NCBI GenBank assembly: GCA_023246195.1
Contig: JAHFIW010000007.1
Coordinates: 1 to 43,411, forward strand
Source of the DNA: a bacterium
GTDB lineage: Bacteria; Patescibacteriota; Patescibacteriia; SG8-24
Direction of reading: 5' to 3'
Length of the DNA: 43,411 nucleotides
Translations under genes and position numbers: made by a program
Notes under the pieces: model-generated
The model's database searches: none
Told to the model about the DNA's origin: nothing
The model's input: only the letters and a program-made list of their open reading frames with translations
Shown here: positions 30,948 to 38,199 of the stretch, piece by piece
Layout of the letters: each line of letters opens with the position of its first letter
Numbering within the stretch: the stretch's first letter is position 1

Positions 30948-32804
30948 ATGACTGGAGACGAGATCCGAAAAAAATTCCTGACCTTCTTCGAGAAGCGCGG
31001 GCACAAGATCATCCCCTCGGCATCTTTGATTCCGGAAAATGATCCGACCGTGCTGTTCACGACTGCCGGCATGCACCCGCTGGTGCCGTACCTGATGGGC
31101 GAGCCGCATCCGGAAGGCGCGCGCCTTACTGACGCGCAAAAATGCGTGCGCACGGGTGACATCGACGAGGTCGGCGATAATCGTCATCTCACCTTTTTCG
31201 AGATGCTCGGCAATTGGTCGTTGGGCGATTATTTCAAGAAGGAAGCGATCGAGTGGAGCTACGACCTGCTGACTTCTTCGGAAGGCTACGGACTTGATCC
31301 AGGGCGCCTGTACGTTTCGGTATTCGAAGGCGATGCCGAAATGGGGCTTGGCTTGGATACGGAATCCATCGGTCATTGGCAGACGCAGTTCAGGAAGGCC
31401 GATATCGATGCCAAGGTCGGCGAGAAGATTTTTGCCTATCCCAAAGCCAAAAACTGGTGGGGCCCCGCCGGTCAGACCGGCCCGTGCGGACCCGATACCG
31501 AGATGTTTTATGACACGCTGAATCTGGCCGATCCCAAGGCACATGCGGCGGGCTGGATCGGGGGAGAGGCTTGTCATCCCAACTGCGACTGCGGTCGCTA
31601 TGTGGAAGTCTGGAATGACGTCTTCATGCAGTTCAATAAGACTGCAGAAGGCGGATTCGAGCCGTTGGTCAAGAAGAATGTCGACACTGGCATGGGCCTT
31701 GAGCGCATGACAATGATGCTGCAAAAGGCGCCGACGGTTTTTGAGACGGACCTTTTCCAGCCGATCATCGCAGTAATCGAGGGACAGTCCGGCCGGACAT
31801 ATGAGAAAAACGAAAAGGCTGCGCGCATGATGCGCATCGTTGCGGACCACATCAAGACTGCCACCTTCATCATCGGTGATCCTCGAGGCGTCGGACCTTC
31901 CAACACTGATCAAGGATACATTGTCCGCCGCCTCATTCGCCGCGCAGTGCGTTTCGGCCGATTAATCGGAATCACGCAAGATTCATTCGTGGGCGCCATC
32001 GCCGACAAGGTCATCGAGATGTACGGTCAGCACTACGGTGAACTCGTCACCAACCGCCAGCGCATCATGGATGACCTCAGGAACGAGGAAGAAAAGTTCT
32101 CTGCCACTTTGCAACGCGGCCTGCAGGAAGCCAACAAGCTCAAGGACCAGTACGCGGCGCACGTGGAGATTCCCGGCACGGTCGCGTTTTACCTGTATGA
32201 GTCGTTCGGCTTTCCGATGGAACTGACCGAAGAGGTGCTCGGCAAAAAGGTCAGCTCGCGCGAGTGGGAAGAGGAATACAAGAAGCATCAGGAAAAATCC
32301 CGCGCCGGCGCCGAGCAGAAGTTTGCCGGAGGACTCGCTGACAATTCGGAAATTGTCGTGCGCATGCACACGGCCACGCACTTGCTGCACAAGGCGCTGC
32401 GCATCGTCCTTGGCAATCACGTGGAGCAGAAGGGTTCCAACATTACCAGCGAACGTCTGCGCTTCGATTTTTCGCACGGTGCCAAGATGACTCCCGAGCA
32501 GATCGCGCAGGTGGAGGACATCGTGAACCAGCAGATTGCCAAGGACCTGCCCGTGCATTTCGACATGCTCACCGTCGACGAGGCCAAGGCGGCCGGTGCT
32601 ATCGGCCTGTTCGAAGACAAGTACGCAGCCCTCGGCAACAAGGTCAAGGTCTATGCGGTCGGAGACGAAGAGCGCGGCTACTTCTCCAAGGAAATCTGCG
32701 GCGGTCCGCACGTGGAGCACACTGCTACGGTCGGTACATTCAAGATACTCAAGGAAGAAGCGTCGTCGGCCGGCATTCGTCGCATTAAAGCGGTAGTGCT
32801 GTAG
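30948..32804 (+). CDS. alaS: alanyl-tRNA synthetase without C-Ala domain
   Basis: The 618-residue enzyme charges tRNA-Ala. It has class II catalytic motifs (FFEKRGHKIIPSASLIPENDPTVLFTTAGM, RHLTFFEMLGNWSLGDYFK, GMGLERM), a tRNA-recognition part, and the editing domain with the zinc residues HTATHLLH and CGGPHVEH that remove mischarged Ser/Gly. It ends at RRIKAVVL just after the editing domain, so the C-Ala region (about 200-250 residues, which helps oligomerise and bind the tRNA elbow) is missing. The shorter form has been noted in several small-genome bacteria. No Shine-Dalgarno site is seen. Confidence 0.95.
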   Translation: MTGDEIRKKFLTFFEKRGHKIIPSASLIPENDPTVLFTTAGMHPLVPYLMGEPHPEGARLTDAQKCVRTGDIDEVGDNRHLTFFEMLGNWSLGDYFKKEAIEWSYDLLTSSEGYGLDPGRLYVSVFEGDAEMGLGLDTESIGHWQTQFRKADIDAKVGEKIFAYPKAKNWWGPAGQTGPCGPDTEMFYDTLNLADPKAHAAGWIGGEACHPNCDCGRYVEVWNDVFMQFNKTAEGGFEPLVKKNVDTGMGLERMTMMLQKAPTVFETDLFQPIIAVIEGQSGRTYEKNEKAARMMRIVADHIKTATFIIGDPRGVGPSNTDQGYIVRRLIRRAVRFGRLIGITQDSFVGAIADKVIEMYGQHYGELVTNRQRIMDDLRNEEEKFSATLQRGLQEANKLKDQYAAHVEIPGTVAFYLYESFGFPMELTEEVLGKKVSSREWEEEYKKHQEKSRAGAEQKFAGGLADNSEIVVRMHTATHLLHKALRIVLGNHVEQKGSNITSERLRFDFSHGAKMTPEQIAQVEDIVNQQIAKDLPVHFDMLTVDEAKAAGAIGLFEDKYAALGNKVKVYAVGDEERGYFSKEICGGPHVEHTATVGTFKILKEEASSAGIRRIKAVVL

Positions 32805-32845
32805 GGCGGGGGAAACTACCTCCGCAGCAAGGCACCTTAAAGTCC

Positions 32846-32873
32846 TTGACAGATAAACGGAGAATGCTACAAT
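32846..32873 (+). promoter_or_regulatory. strong promoter of the ribosomal operon (P1)
   Basis: A consensus TTGACA (32846-32851), a 16-base spacer and the extended box TGcTACAAT (TACAAT at 32868-32873). It is the best-matching promoter in the window. Its transcript would start near 32880 and have a leader of about 78 bases before infA. Confidence 0.75.
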
Positions 32874-32904
32874 GGCAACGCTTTGTGGAAAAGTCCCGCA
32901 GAGT

Positions 32905-32931
32905 CGTAGGCCACAGGCTTGCGATTTTTTA
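32905..32931 (+). promoter_or_regulatory. possible attenuator hairpin in the ribosomal operon leader
   Basis: AGGCC-ACA-GGCTT (32908-32920) can form a small hairpin, shortly followed by a run of T (32925-32930). It may act as a weak terminator or attenuator on the P1 transcript. The stem is short and GC-poor in part, so this is uncertain; it also overlaps the -35 box of P2. Confidence 0.25.
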
Positions 32932-32947
32932 TCGTCCACGGTACACT
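32919..32947 (+). promoter_or_regulatory. second promoter of the ribosomal operon (P2)
   Basis: TTGCGA (32919-32924), a 17-base spacer and TACACT (32942-32947). The start near 32954 gives about four leader bases before infA (32958). Confidence 0.6.
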
Positions 32948-32957
32948 CTAAGGCGTT

Positions 32958-33206
32958 ATGGCTGGAAAAACATCTCTCAACAACGCACAATCGGTGTCCA
33001 AGGGGTTCATCGAAATGAATGGTGTCGTTGAAGAATGTCTTCCTGCCGCGACGTTCAGGATCCGTTTAGAAGGTGGCCAGACCATTCTGGGCCATCTCTC
33101 CGGAAAGATGCGAATGAACCGCATTCGTCTTCTCCCCGGCGACGAGGTCAAACTGGAGATGACGCCGTACGATTTGACTAAGGGTAGAATCGTCTACCGT
33201 TTCTGA
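32958..33206 (+). CDS. infA: translation initiation factor IF-1
   Basis: The 82-residue protein is the S1-like OB-fold factor that binds the A site of the 30S subunit at initiation. [59 protein letters not shown] matches the family over its whole length; the extra ten N-terminal residues are a small extension. It leads the ribosomal operon as in many bacteria. Confidence 0.96.
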   Translation: MAGKTSLNNAQSVSKGFIEMNGVVEECLPAATFRIRLEGGQTILGHLSGKMRMNRIRLLPGDEVKLEMTPYDLTKGRIVYRF

Positions 33207-33361
33207 AGCGCAACGTACTTGCGCGGGTATGGAACGCGAGCCTCGCTCGCATCCTACTTACGCCTTAGAAGGCGCCACTCTTTATTATATCGGCACGCCG
33301 CTTTGAAGGAAAAATCCTGACGAATTTTTCCAAGAGGGCGGGGCCGCAAATCAGGAACCAC
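33207..33361 (+). other. infA-rpmJ spacer with four hairpins
   Basis: This 155-base spacer can form four hairpins: GCGCAA/TTGCGC (33208-33224), GCGAG/CTCGC (33236-33250), CGCCTT/AAGGCG (33261-33274) and GGAAAAAT/ATTTTTCC (33308-33331, loop CCTGACGA). It holds no ORF. It may be a regulatory or RNA-processing region of the operon; see finding. Confidence 0.55.
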
Positions 33362-33475
33362 ATGAAAGTCCGCGCCTCAGTCAAGAAAATCTGCATGAAC
33401 TGCAAAGTCATCCGCCGCTACGGTCGCCTTCGGGTCATCTGCAAGACCGCGAAGCACAAGCAGCGCCAAGGTTGA
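33362..33475 (+). CDS. rpmJ: 50S ribosomal protein L36
   Basis: The 37-residue protein ([19 protein letters not shown]...) has the family's zinc-type Cys pattern CMNC and a later C and H. It is too short for simple ORF filters. A weak AGGA (about 33353-33356) precedes it. It lies in the normal place between infA and rpsM. Confidence 0.95.
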   Translation: MKVRASVKKICMNCKVIRRYGRLRVICKTAKHKQRQG

Positions 33476-33513
33476 TCGCGCCAGTCCACTCCATCATTCA
33501 AACACACCACATT

Positions 33514-33897
33514 ATGGCCCGTATCGCAGGTATCACTCTCCCGAACAAGCGCATCGAGATCGCCCTCCAGTATATCTTCGGCATCGGCACCAGCCGCGCT
33601 CAGGAGATTCTGGCCAAGTGTGGCATCGATAAGAATACCCGTTCTGCCGACCTCTCCGCTCCGGAAGAAAAGCTTCTCCGCGACGAGATCGAGAAGAACT
33701 ACAAGGTCGAAGGCGAGCTTCGCCGCGACCAGCAGGCCAGCATCAAGCGCCTGAAGGAAATCGGCAGCTATCGCGGTTCTCGCCACGCCAAGGGCCTCCC
33801 GGTCCGCGGTCAGCGCACCAAGACCAACTCCCGCACCGTTCGCGGCAACACTCGCCGCACGATGGGCTCTGGTCGCACGAAGGTCGAAAAGAAGTAA
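33514..33897 (+). CDS. rpsM: 30S ribosomal protein S13
   Basis: The 127-residue protein binds the head of the small subunit and contacts the P-site t[36 protein letters not shown] and the basic end [14 protein letters not shown]...RRTMG are diagnostic. The ATG at 33514 is chosen because it gives the normal N-terminus. Confidence 0.97.
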   Translation: MARIAGITLPNKRIEIALQYIFGIGTSRAQEILAKCGIDKNTRSADLSAPEEKLLRDEIEKNYKVEGELRRDQQASIKRLKEIGSYRGSRHAKGLPVRGQRTKTNSRTVRGNTRRTMGSGRTKVEKK

Positions 33898-33900
33898 TCA

Positions 33901-34389
33901 ATGATGTCTCTCACCGAGCGTATGGCTGATGAAATGAAACCGACAACCGAGGCGGCAGTTTCGACTGAAGCCTCGACCGAGAAGGGCGCCGCTGACGCCA
34001 AGTCTTCGACTCGCCCGCGCGGCAAGAAGAAGGCCGTGAAGCAGGTCAGCATCGGCCGCGCTTACGTGCAGGCCACCTACAACAACACCATCGTCACGCT
34101 CACCGACAACAACGGCAACGTGCTCGGTTGGTCCAGCGCCGGTGTCGTCGGCTTTAAGGGGCCTAAGAAGTCCACCCCTTACGCAGCTGGACTGATCGTC
34201 AAGGACGTCTGCGACAAGGTCAAGGAGTCCGGCCTCAAGGAAATCAGCGTGTTCGTATGCGGCGTCGGTTCGGGTCGCGAAGGCGCCGTCCGCGCTTTCC
34301 ACGCCAACGGCCTCAACGTTTCCTCCATCAAAGATATCACCCCTATTCCGCACAACGGCTGCCGTGCGCCTAAGCCGCGCCGCGTCTAG
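33901..34389 (+). CDS. rpsK: 30S ribosomal protein S11 with N-terminal extension
   Basis: The 162 residues contain the S11 core from about residue 48 (QVSIGRAYVQATYNNTIVTLTDNNGNVLGW) to the end (PIPHNGCRAPKPRRV). About 45 extra residues, acidic and then Lys-rich, precede it (TTEAAVSTEASTEKGAADAK), a feature seen in some relatives but not in E. coli S11. ATG repeats at 33901/33904 make the exact start uncertain by one codon. Confidence 0.95.
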   Translation: MMSLTERMADEMKPTTEAAVSTEASTEKGAADAKSSTRPRGKKKAVKQVSIGRAYVQATYNNTIVTLTDNNGNVLGWSSAGVVGFKGPKKSTPYAAGLIVKDVCDKVKESGLKEISVFVCGVGSGREGAVRAFHANGLNVSSIKDITPIPHNGCRAPKPRRV

Positions 34390-34400
34390 CATTTCCACCT

Positions 34401-35030
34401 ATGGGACGAAGACTTGAAGCAAAATGCAAGCAGTGCCGCCGCGAGGGTGAGAAGCTCTACCTCAAGGGCGACAGGTGCTTTACACCGAAGTGCGCCATCG
34501 CGCGCCGCCCTTTTAAGCCGGGCATGCACGGTCCTACCTCGCGCACCCGCCCCACTCCGTACGGCATCCAGCTTCGTGAGAAGCAGAAGGCCAAGAATAC
34601 CTACGGCCTGATGGAACGCCAATTCAGCAATTACTTCGCCAAGGCAACGCGCCAGGTGGGTAACACCGGAGAGTTCCTCGTGCAGATGCTGGAGATGCGC
34701 CTCGACAACGTGGTCTACCGCCTCGGATTCGCAAAGTCGCGCGCCCTGGCACGTCAGGTCGCCGGGCACGGTCATATCCGCGTCAACGGCAAGAAGGTCA
34801 CCGTTCCTTCGTACCAGGTCAAGGTCGGTGACGTCATCACCCTTTCCGGTCGCATTTCCAAGAGCAAGTTGTTTGCGGATGAAACTGCCCGTCTCGAAAA
34901 GTATCAGACTCCCAGCTGGCTCCACTTGGATGCGGCATCCAAGACGGGAAAGATACTCACCAAGCCGCAGGGTGCGGAGCTCAAAATGAGCTTCGATCCC
35001 AAGCTCATCGTCGAATTCTACTCGCGCTAA
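34401..35030 (+). CDS. rpsD: 30S ribosomal protein S4
   Basis: The 209-residue protein starts assembly of the 30S body. The N-terminal C9-x2-C12 ... C26-x4-C31 set can bind zinc (the C+ form). RQVAGHGHIRVNGKKVTVPSYQVK is the S4 RNA-binding (S4-like) domain. In other bacteria S4 is a translational repressor of this operon. Confidence 0.96.
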   Translation: MGRRLEAKCKQCRREGEKLYLKGDRCFTPKCAIARRPFKPGMHGPTSRTRPTPYGIQLREKQKAKNTYGLMERQFSNYFAKATRQVGNTGEFLVQMLEMRLDNVVYRLGFAKSRALARQVAGHGHIRVNGKKVTVPSYQVKVGDVITLSGRISKSKLFADETARLEKYQTPSWLHLDAASKTGKILTKPQGAELKMSFDPKLIVEFYSR

Positions 35031-35065
35031 AACGAGAAGAACTCATTCAATAAGGAGGAACACCT

Positions 35066-35902
35066 ATGGAAGAGATCTTACTTCCGTCAAAAATCGAGTT
35101 TATTCCCGGTGAAGATGCACGCAAGGCCACTCTCGTGGTGGAACCCTGTTGGCACGGATACGGGACGACGCTCGGTAACGCCATTCGTCGCGTGATGCTC
35201 TCGTCCCTTCCGGGTGCGGCTGTCACTGCGGTCAAAATCAAGGGTGCTTCGCATGAGTTCTCCGCCATTCCGGGCGTGCAGGAAGACATGCTCGAGCTCA
35301 TCTTGAACCTCAAGACGTTGCGCTTCCGCCTCTTTTCCGATGAACCGGTCCGTCTGACGCTCAGGGCCAAGGGAGAGAAGATCGTCACCGCTGCCGACAT
35401 CGAGCCCAACGCGGATGTCGAGGTGGTCAATCCTGACCTCCACATCGCCACGTTGACCGATAAGAAGGCGGAATTCGAGATGGAAATCTTCGTCGGTCGT
35501 GGCCGCGGCTACGTCACCGTGGAAGAGCGCTCCAAGGAGAAGCCGGAGCTCGGCATGATCGCCATCGACGCCGTCTACTCGCCAATTCGCGAAGTCGGTT
35601 ACAAGGTGGAAAACGTCCGTGTCGGCCAGATCACCAACTTCGACAGGCTCCTCATGAACATCGAGACTGACGGCACGATCACTCCTCGCGAGGCGGTCGA
35701 CCAGTCGGTCAAGATCATTCTCGACCACTTCAACCTCATTGCCAGCATGGGCCTGGAAGCAGCGGCGCTCGCCGAAGCTCCGGACGCAGAAATGGCTTCC
35801 GAAGAGGCTCCGGACGCAACGGAAGAAGTCGCTGTCGAGGAAGGTTCATCCGATGAAAAGCCCAAGAAGGCCAAGAAGGCTCCCAAAAAAGCTAAGAAGT
35901 AA
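35066..35902 (+). CDS. rpoA: RNA polymerase alpha subunit lacking its C-terminal domain
   Basis: This 278-residue alpha subunit has a complete N-terminal domain for dimer formation and beta/beta' binding (GYGTTLGNAIRRVMLSSLPGAAVTAVKI; SIPGVQED-like AIPGVQEDMLELILNLK; EVGYKVENVRVGQ; TNFDRLLMNIETDGTITPREA). From about residue 240 the chain becomes an acidic then Lys-rich, low-complexity tail (EEAPDATEEVAVEEG, KKAKKAPKKAKK). The helix-hairpin-helix C-terminal domain that binds UP elements and activators is absent. A strong AAGGAGG (35052-35058) precedes it. Confidence 0.95.
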   Translation: MEEILLPSKIEFIPGEDARKATLVVEPCWHGYGTTLGNAIRRVMLSSLPGAAVTAVKIKGASHEFSAIPGVQEDMLELILNLKTLRFRLFSDEPVRLTLRAKGEKIVTAADIEPNADVEVVNPDLHIATLTDKKAEFEMEIFVGRGRGYVTVEERSKEKPELGMIAIDAVYSPIREVGYKVENVRVGQITNFDRLLMNIETDGTITPREAVDQSVKIILDHFNLIASMGLEAAALAEAPDAEMASEEAPDATEEVAVEEGSSDEKPKKAKKAPKKAKK

Positions 35903-35951
35903 TCACTCCGCTGATAAGGACGTACGGGTTCCAGCAAGTTGATCTAATACT

Positions 35952-36302
35952 ATGCGCCACCGAAATTCAGGAAAAATCCTCGACCGGAAGAAGGGTCCGC
36001 GCGAAGCCTTGCTTAGGAACCTCGCGACGAGCATCGTCCTGTTCGAAAAGGTAAAGACCACCCGCGCCAAGGCCAAGGCCGTTCGTCCGCTCGTTGAGCG
36101 AATGATCACCACCGGCAAACGCGGTGGACTCGTCAGCCGCCGCAAGCTCTCGTCGTTTTTCTACAGCGAGAACGCGGCCAAGAAAGTTTTGGAAGAGCTC
36201 GGACCCCGCTATAAGGATCGCGCCGGCGGGTACACGCGCATAACTAACCTCGTTCGCCGTGAAGGCGATGGCGCCGAGATGGTCCAGATTGAACTTGTCT
36301 GA
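35952..36302 (+). CDS. rplQ: 50S ribosomal protein L17
   Basis: The 116-residue protein has the start MRHRNSGKILDRKKGPREALLRNL and the typical VKTTRAKAKAVRPLVERMIT and NLVRREGDGAEMVQIEL. It sits next to rpoA as usual. The spacer to rpoA holds TAATAC just before the ATG but I do not claim a promoter. Confidence 0.97.
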   Translation: MRHRNSGKILDRKKGPREALLRNLATSIVLFEKVKTTRAKAKAVRPLVERMITTGKRGGLVSRRKLSSFFYSENAAKKVLEELGPRYKDRAGGYTRITNLVRREGDGAEMVQIELV

Positions 36303-36303
36303 T

Positions 36304-36672
36304 ATGCCACGCAAGCCCATCAACCGCAACACCACGACCATCGACGCTACGGGGGAGAGCGTCGGACGCCTCGCCACGAAGATCGCCATGATGCTTCAGG
36401 GCAAGAACCGCGTCGACTACGTGCAGTACCAGGACCGTGGCGACCTCGTGGAGGTCCGCAACGCCGCCAAGGTGAAGATCACCGGCAAGAAGCTCGAAGG
36501 CAAGCATTTCTACGCCTACTCCGGGTACCCGGGCGGCATGCGCAAGACGCAGCTTAAGGACGTCATGGAAAAGAATCCGGCTAAGGCTCTCGAGAGCGCC
36601 GTTTATTCCATGCTTCCCAAGAACCGCCAGCGCAAGGACCGCATGAAGAGACTCACGATCAAGAACGACTAA
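36304..36672 (+). CDS. rplM: 50S ribosomal protein L13, short form
   Basis: The 122 residues cover the L13 core (TIDATGESVGRLATKIAMML, GDLVEVRNAAKVKITGKKL, YSGYPGG, SMLPKNRQRKDRMKRL). Compared with E. coli (142) it lacks about ten residues at the N-terminus and the end of the C-terminus. Overlap/gap: one base after rplQ's stop. Confidence 0.95.
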   Translation: MPRKPINRNTTTIDATGESVGRLATKIAMMLQGKNRVDYVQYQDRGDLVEVRNAAKVKITGKKLEGKHFYAYSGYPGGMRKTQLKDVMEKNPAKALESAVYSMLPKNRQRKDRMKRLTIKND

Positions 36673-36674
36673 CT

Positions 36675-37292
36675 ATGACGACTGCAAAGAAATCCACGGA
36701 AGAGGCCGAGAAGAAGCCCAGGGCCCACAAGGCCGCTGGTGCAAAGGCCCCGGCCAAGCACGCCGCCCACAAGAAGGCGGAAGTTGCCAAGGAACCCGTC
36801 ATCGTCGCGGCCGCCGCGGCTGAGTCGCCCAGCGAGGAGTCTGCCATCATGGGTACCGTTCCCGTCAGCACCGAGGTCCTTCCTCCTTCGAGGAAGCTCC
36901 CTACTGGCGAGTACATCTACGCCCTCGGCCGCCGCAAGACCTCTGTCGCCCAAGCCCGCCTTTTTCCCAACATGGACGGCGAAATCAAGGTCAACGGCAA
37001 GGACTACAAGCAATACTTCACGGTGTATGACCTCCAGGAGGCCGTTACCGCCCCGCTCAAAGCCGTTGGCGGCATGACTGCCAACGTCGATCTCAAAGTC
37101 TCCGGCGGAGGCATGCGAGGCCAAGCCGAAGCAGCCCGCCTCGGCATCGCCCGCGCCCTGATCGAACTCAACCCCGCTTATCGCAAGACGTTGAAGAAAC
37201 TCGGTTACCTCATGCGCGACCCGCGCGAGAAGGAACGCAAAAAGTACGGCCTCAAGAAGGCTCGCAAGGCTTCGCAGTGGGCGAAGCGCTAG
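36675..37292 (+). CDS. rpsI: 30S ribosomal protein S9 with long N-terminal extension
   Basis: The 205-residue protein has the S9 core from about residue 78 (YIYALGRRKTSVAQARLFP) to the very basic end (GLKKARKASQWAKR) that reaches the P site. About 75 extra Lys/Ala/Glu-rich residues precede it (TTAKKSTEEAEKKPRAHKAAG). S9 is normally about 130 residues. It is the last gene of the operon, before a strong terminator. Confidence 0.95.
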   Translation: MTTAKKSTEEAEKKPRAHKAAGAKAPAKHAAHKKAEVAKEPVIVAAAAAESPSEESAIMGTVPVSTEVLPPSRKLPTGEYIYALGRRKTSVAQARLFPNMDGEIKVNGKDYKQYFTVYDLQEAVTAPLKAVGGMTANVDLKVSGGGMRGQAEAARLGIARALIELNPAYRKTLKKLGYLMRDPREKERKKYGLKKARKASQWAKR

Positions 37293-37304
37293 CGTGACGA
37301 CGAA

Positions 37305-37330
37305 ACACCGCCTCCGGGCGGTGTTTTTTG
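37305..37330 (+). terminator. intrinsic terminator of the ribosomal operon
   Basis: ACACCGCC (37305-37312) pairs with GGCGGTGT (37317-37324) around TCCG, followed by five T. Confidence 0.92.
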
Positions 37331-37377
37331 ATTATGCCTGCCGGGAGTGAGTGTCATCGTCCTGTGGATAATTTTCC

Positions 37378-37406
37378 TTGACGCCATTTTGAGTCGCGGG
37401 CAAGGT
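37378..37406 (+). promoter_or_regulatory. weak candidate promoter before the secreted protein gene
   Basis: TTGACG (37378-37383), a 17-base spacer and CAAGGT (37401-37406). The -10 match is poor but resembles the TAAGGT box seen elsewhere in the window. Confidence 0.35.
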
Positions 37407-37438
37407 GCGCGCCGCACTCATTCTTTTTGATTCTTCGT

Positions 37439-38095
37439 ATGGAACAACGTCCTCGTGTGGAGGTGCGCAGCAGGTGCTCTTTGGCGGCTGCGGTGGCGGC
37501 GACGGTCGCGGCTTTGGCTGGCGCGGGTATCGTGTCGTGGCTGCACAAAACGGAACCGAGAACCGGTGAGCAGAAGGCTGTCGGCCCCACGGTCATCGCC
37601 AGGAGCATGGCGGCGTTCGTGGAGCATTACTGCCCTTTGGCACAGAACGGCAACGCGGTAAGTCCGGCGAGCGGCTGGGTGCGGTACCGGGACGCGAAGA
37701 ATTGTTTTACTTTCGATTATCCCAAGGGATGGAGGACTGAAGAGAACCAGGCTGCCGTCTACTTCTGGGCGGATACGTCGAAGAGCGACGGCAAAACGGA
37801 ATCATTCTGGAATGCCGACGTCGTCATCGAAAGGCCGCACGGAACGTTGGCGGATGAGCGTGCGGAGTACGAATCGTTTGCAAAGGACGTCGGCGTTAAG
37901 AGCGGGGGAAGCGTTCTGGGCGGCCCGTGGAAACCGACGGTGAACGGTGACGGGTCGCCGTCGGCGGCTGTCACCCAGGTGCGGAAAGCGTTTACCGGTC
38001 GTGGCGAGTTTGTCATCGTGCTGCTGAACAAGACTGGCAACGCTACGCGCGCGGCCCTGCTCGAAAAAATCGCGGACACGTTTAAGGCGCAGTGA
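37439..38095 (+). CDS. anchored or secreted protein of unknown function
   Basis: The 218 residues begin with a basic stretch and a hydrophobic anchor (about 15-35, LAAAVAATVAALAGAGIVSW), then a beta-rich domain (NCFTFDYPKGW, AAVYFWADTS, EFVIVLLNKTG) and a closing helix (ALLEKIADTFKAQ). In outline this is like the minus-strand protein at 566-1210. No family recognised. The terminator stem starts in its last codons. Confidence 0.7.
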   Translation: MEQRPRVEVRSRCSLAAAVAATVAALAGAGIVSWLHKTEPRTGEQKAVGPTVIARSMAAFVEHYCPLAQNGNAVSPASGWVRYRDAKNCFTFDYPKGWRTEENQAAVYFWADTSKSDGKTESFWNADVVIERPHGTLADERAEYESFAKDVGVKSGGSVLGGPWKPTVNGDGSPSAAVTQVRKAFTGRGEFVIVLLNKTGNATRAALLEKIADTFKAQ

Positions 38096-38115
38096 TCTTC
38101 ACTGCGCCCTTTTAT
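38086..38115 (+). terminator. intrinsic terminator overlapping the stop codon
   Basis: GGCGCAGTGA (38086-38095), which includes the TGA stop, pairs perfectly with TCACTGCGCC (38099-38108) around a three-base loop, followed by a T-rich tail. Confidence 0.92.
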
Positions 38116-38199
38116 TTGCCGGCTGACATGGTGTCGGGCGGCAAACTGAAGACGGTTCTTTACAACTGAAACCGCCAATTCCGGCGGAGGAGCACGGTC

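Noticed and set aside
31983-32990. 335-residue minus-strand open frame opposite alaS
   Set aside because: It crosses the well-supported alaS end and the ribosomal promoters, and the product is low in motifs; it is a shadow of GC-rich codons.
35928-35951. Promoter just before rplQ (TAATAC)
   Set aside because: The box touches the ATG with no -35 box (acgtac) and lies inside the operon.
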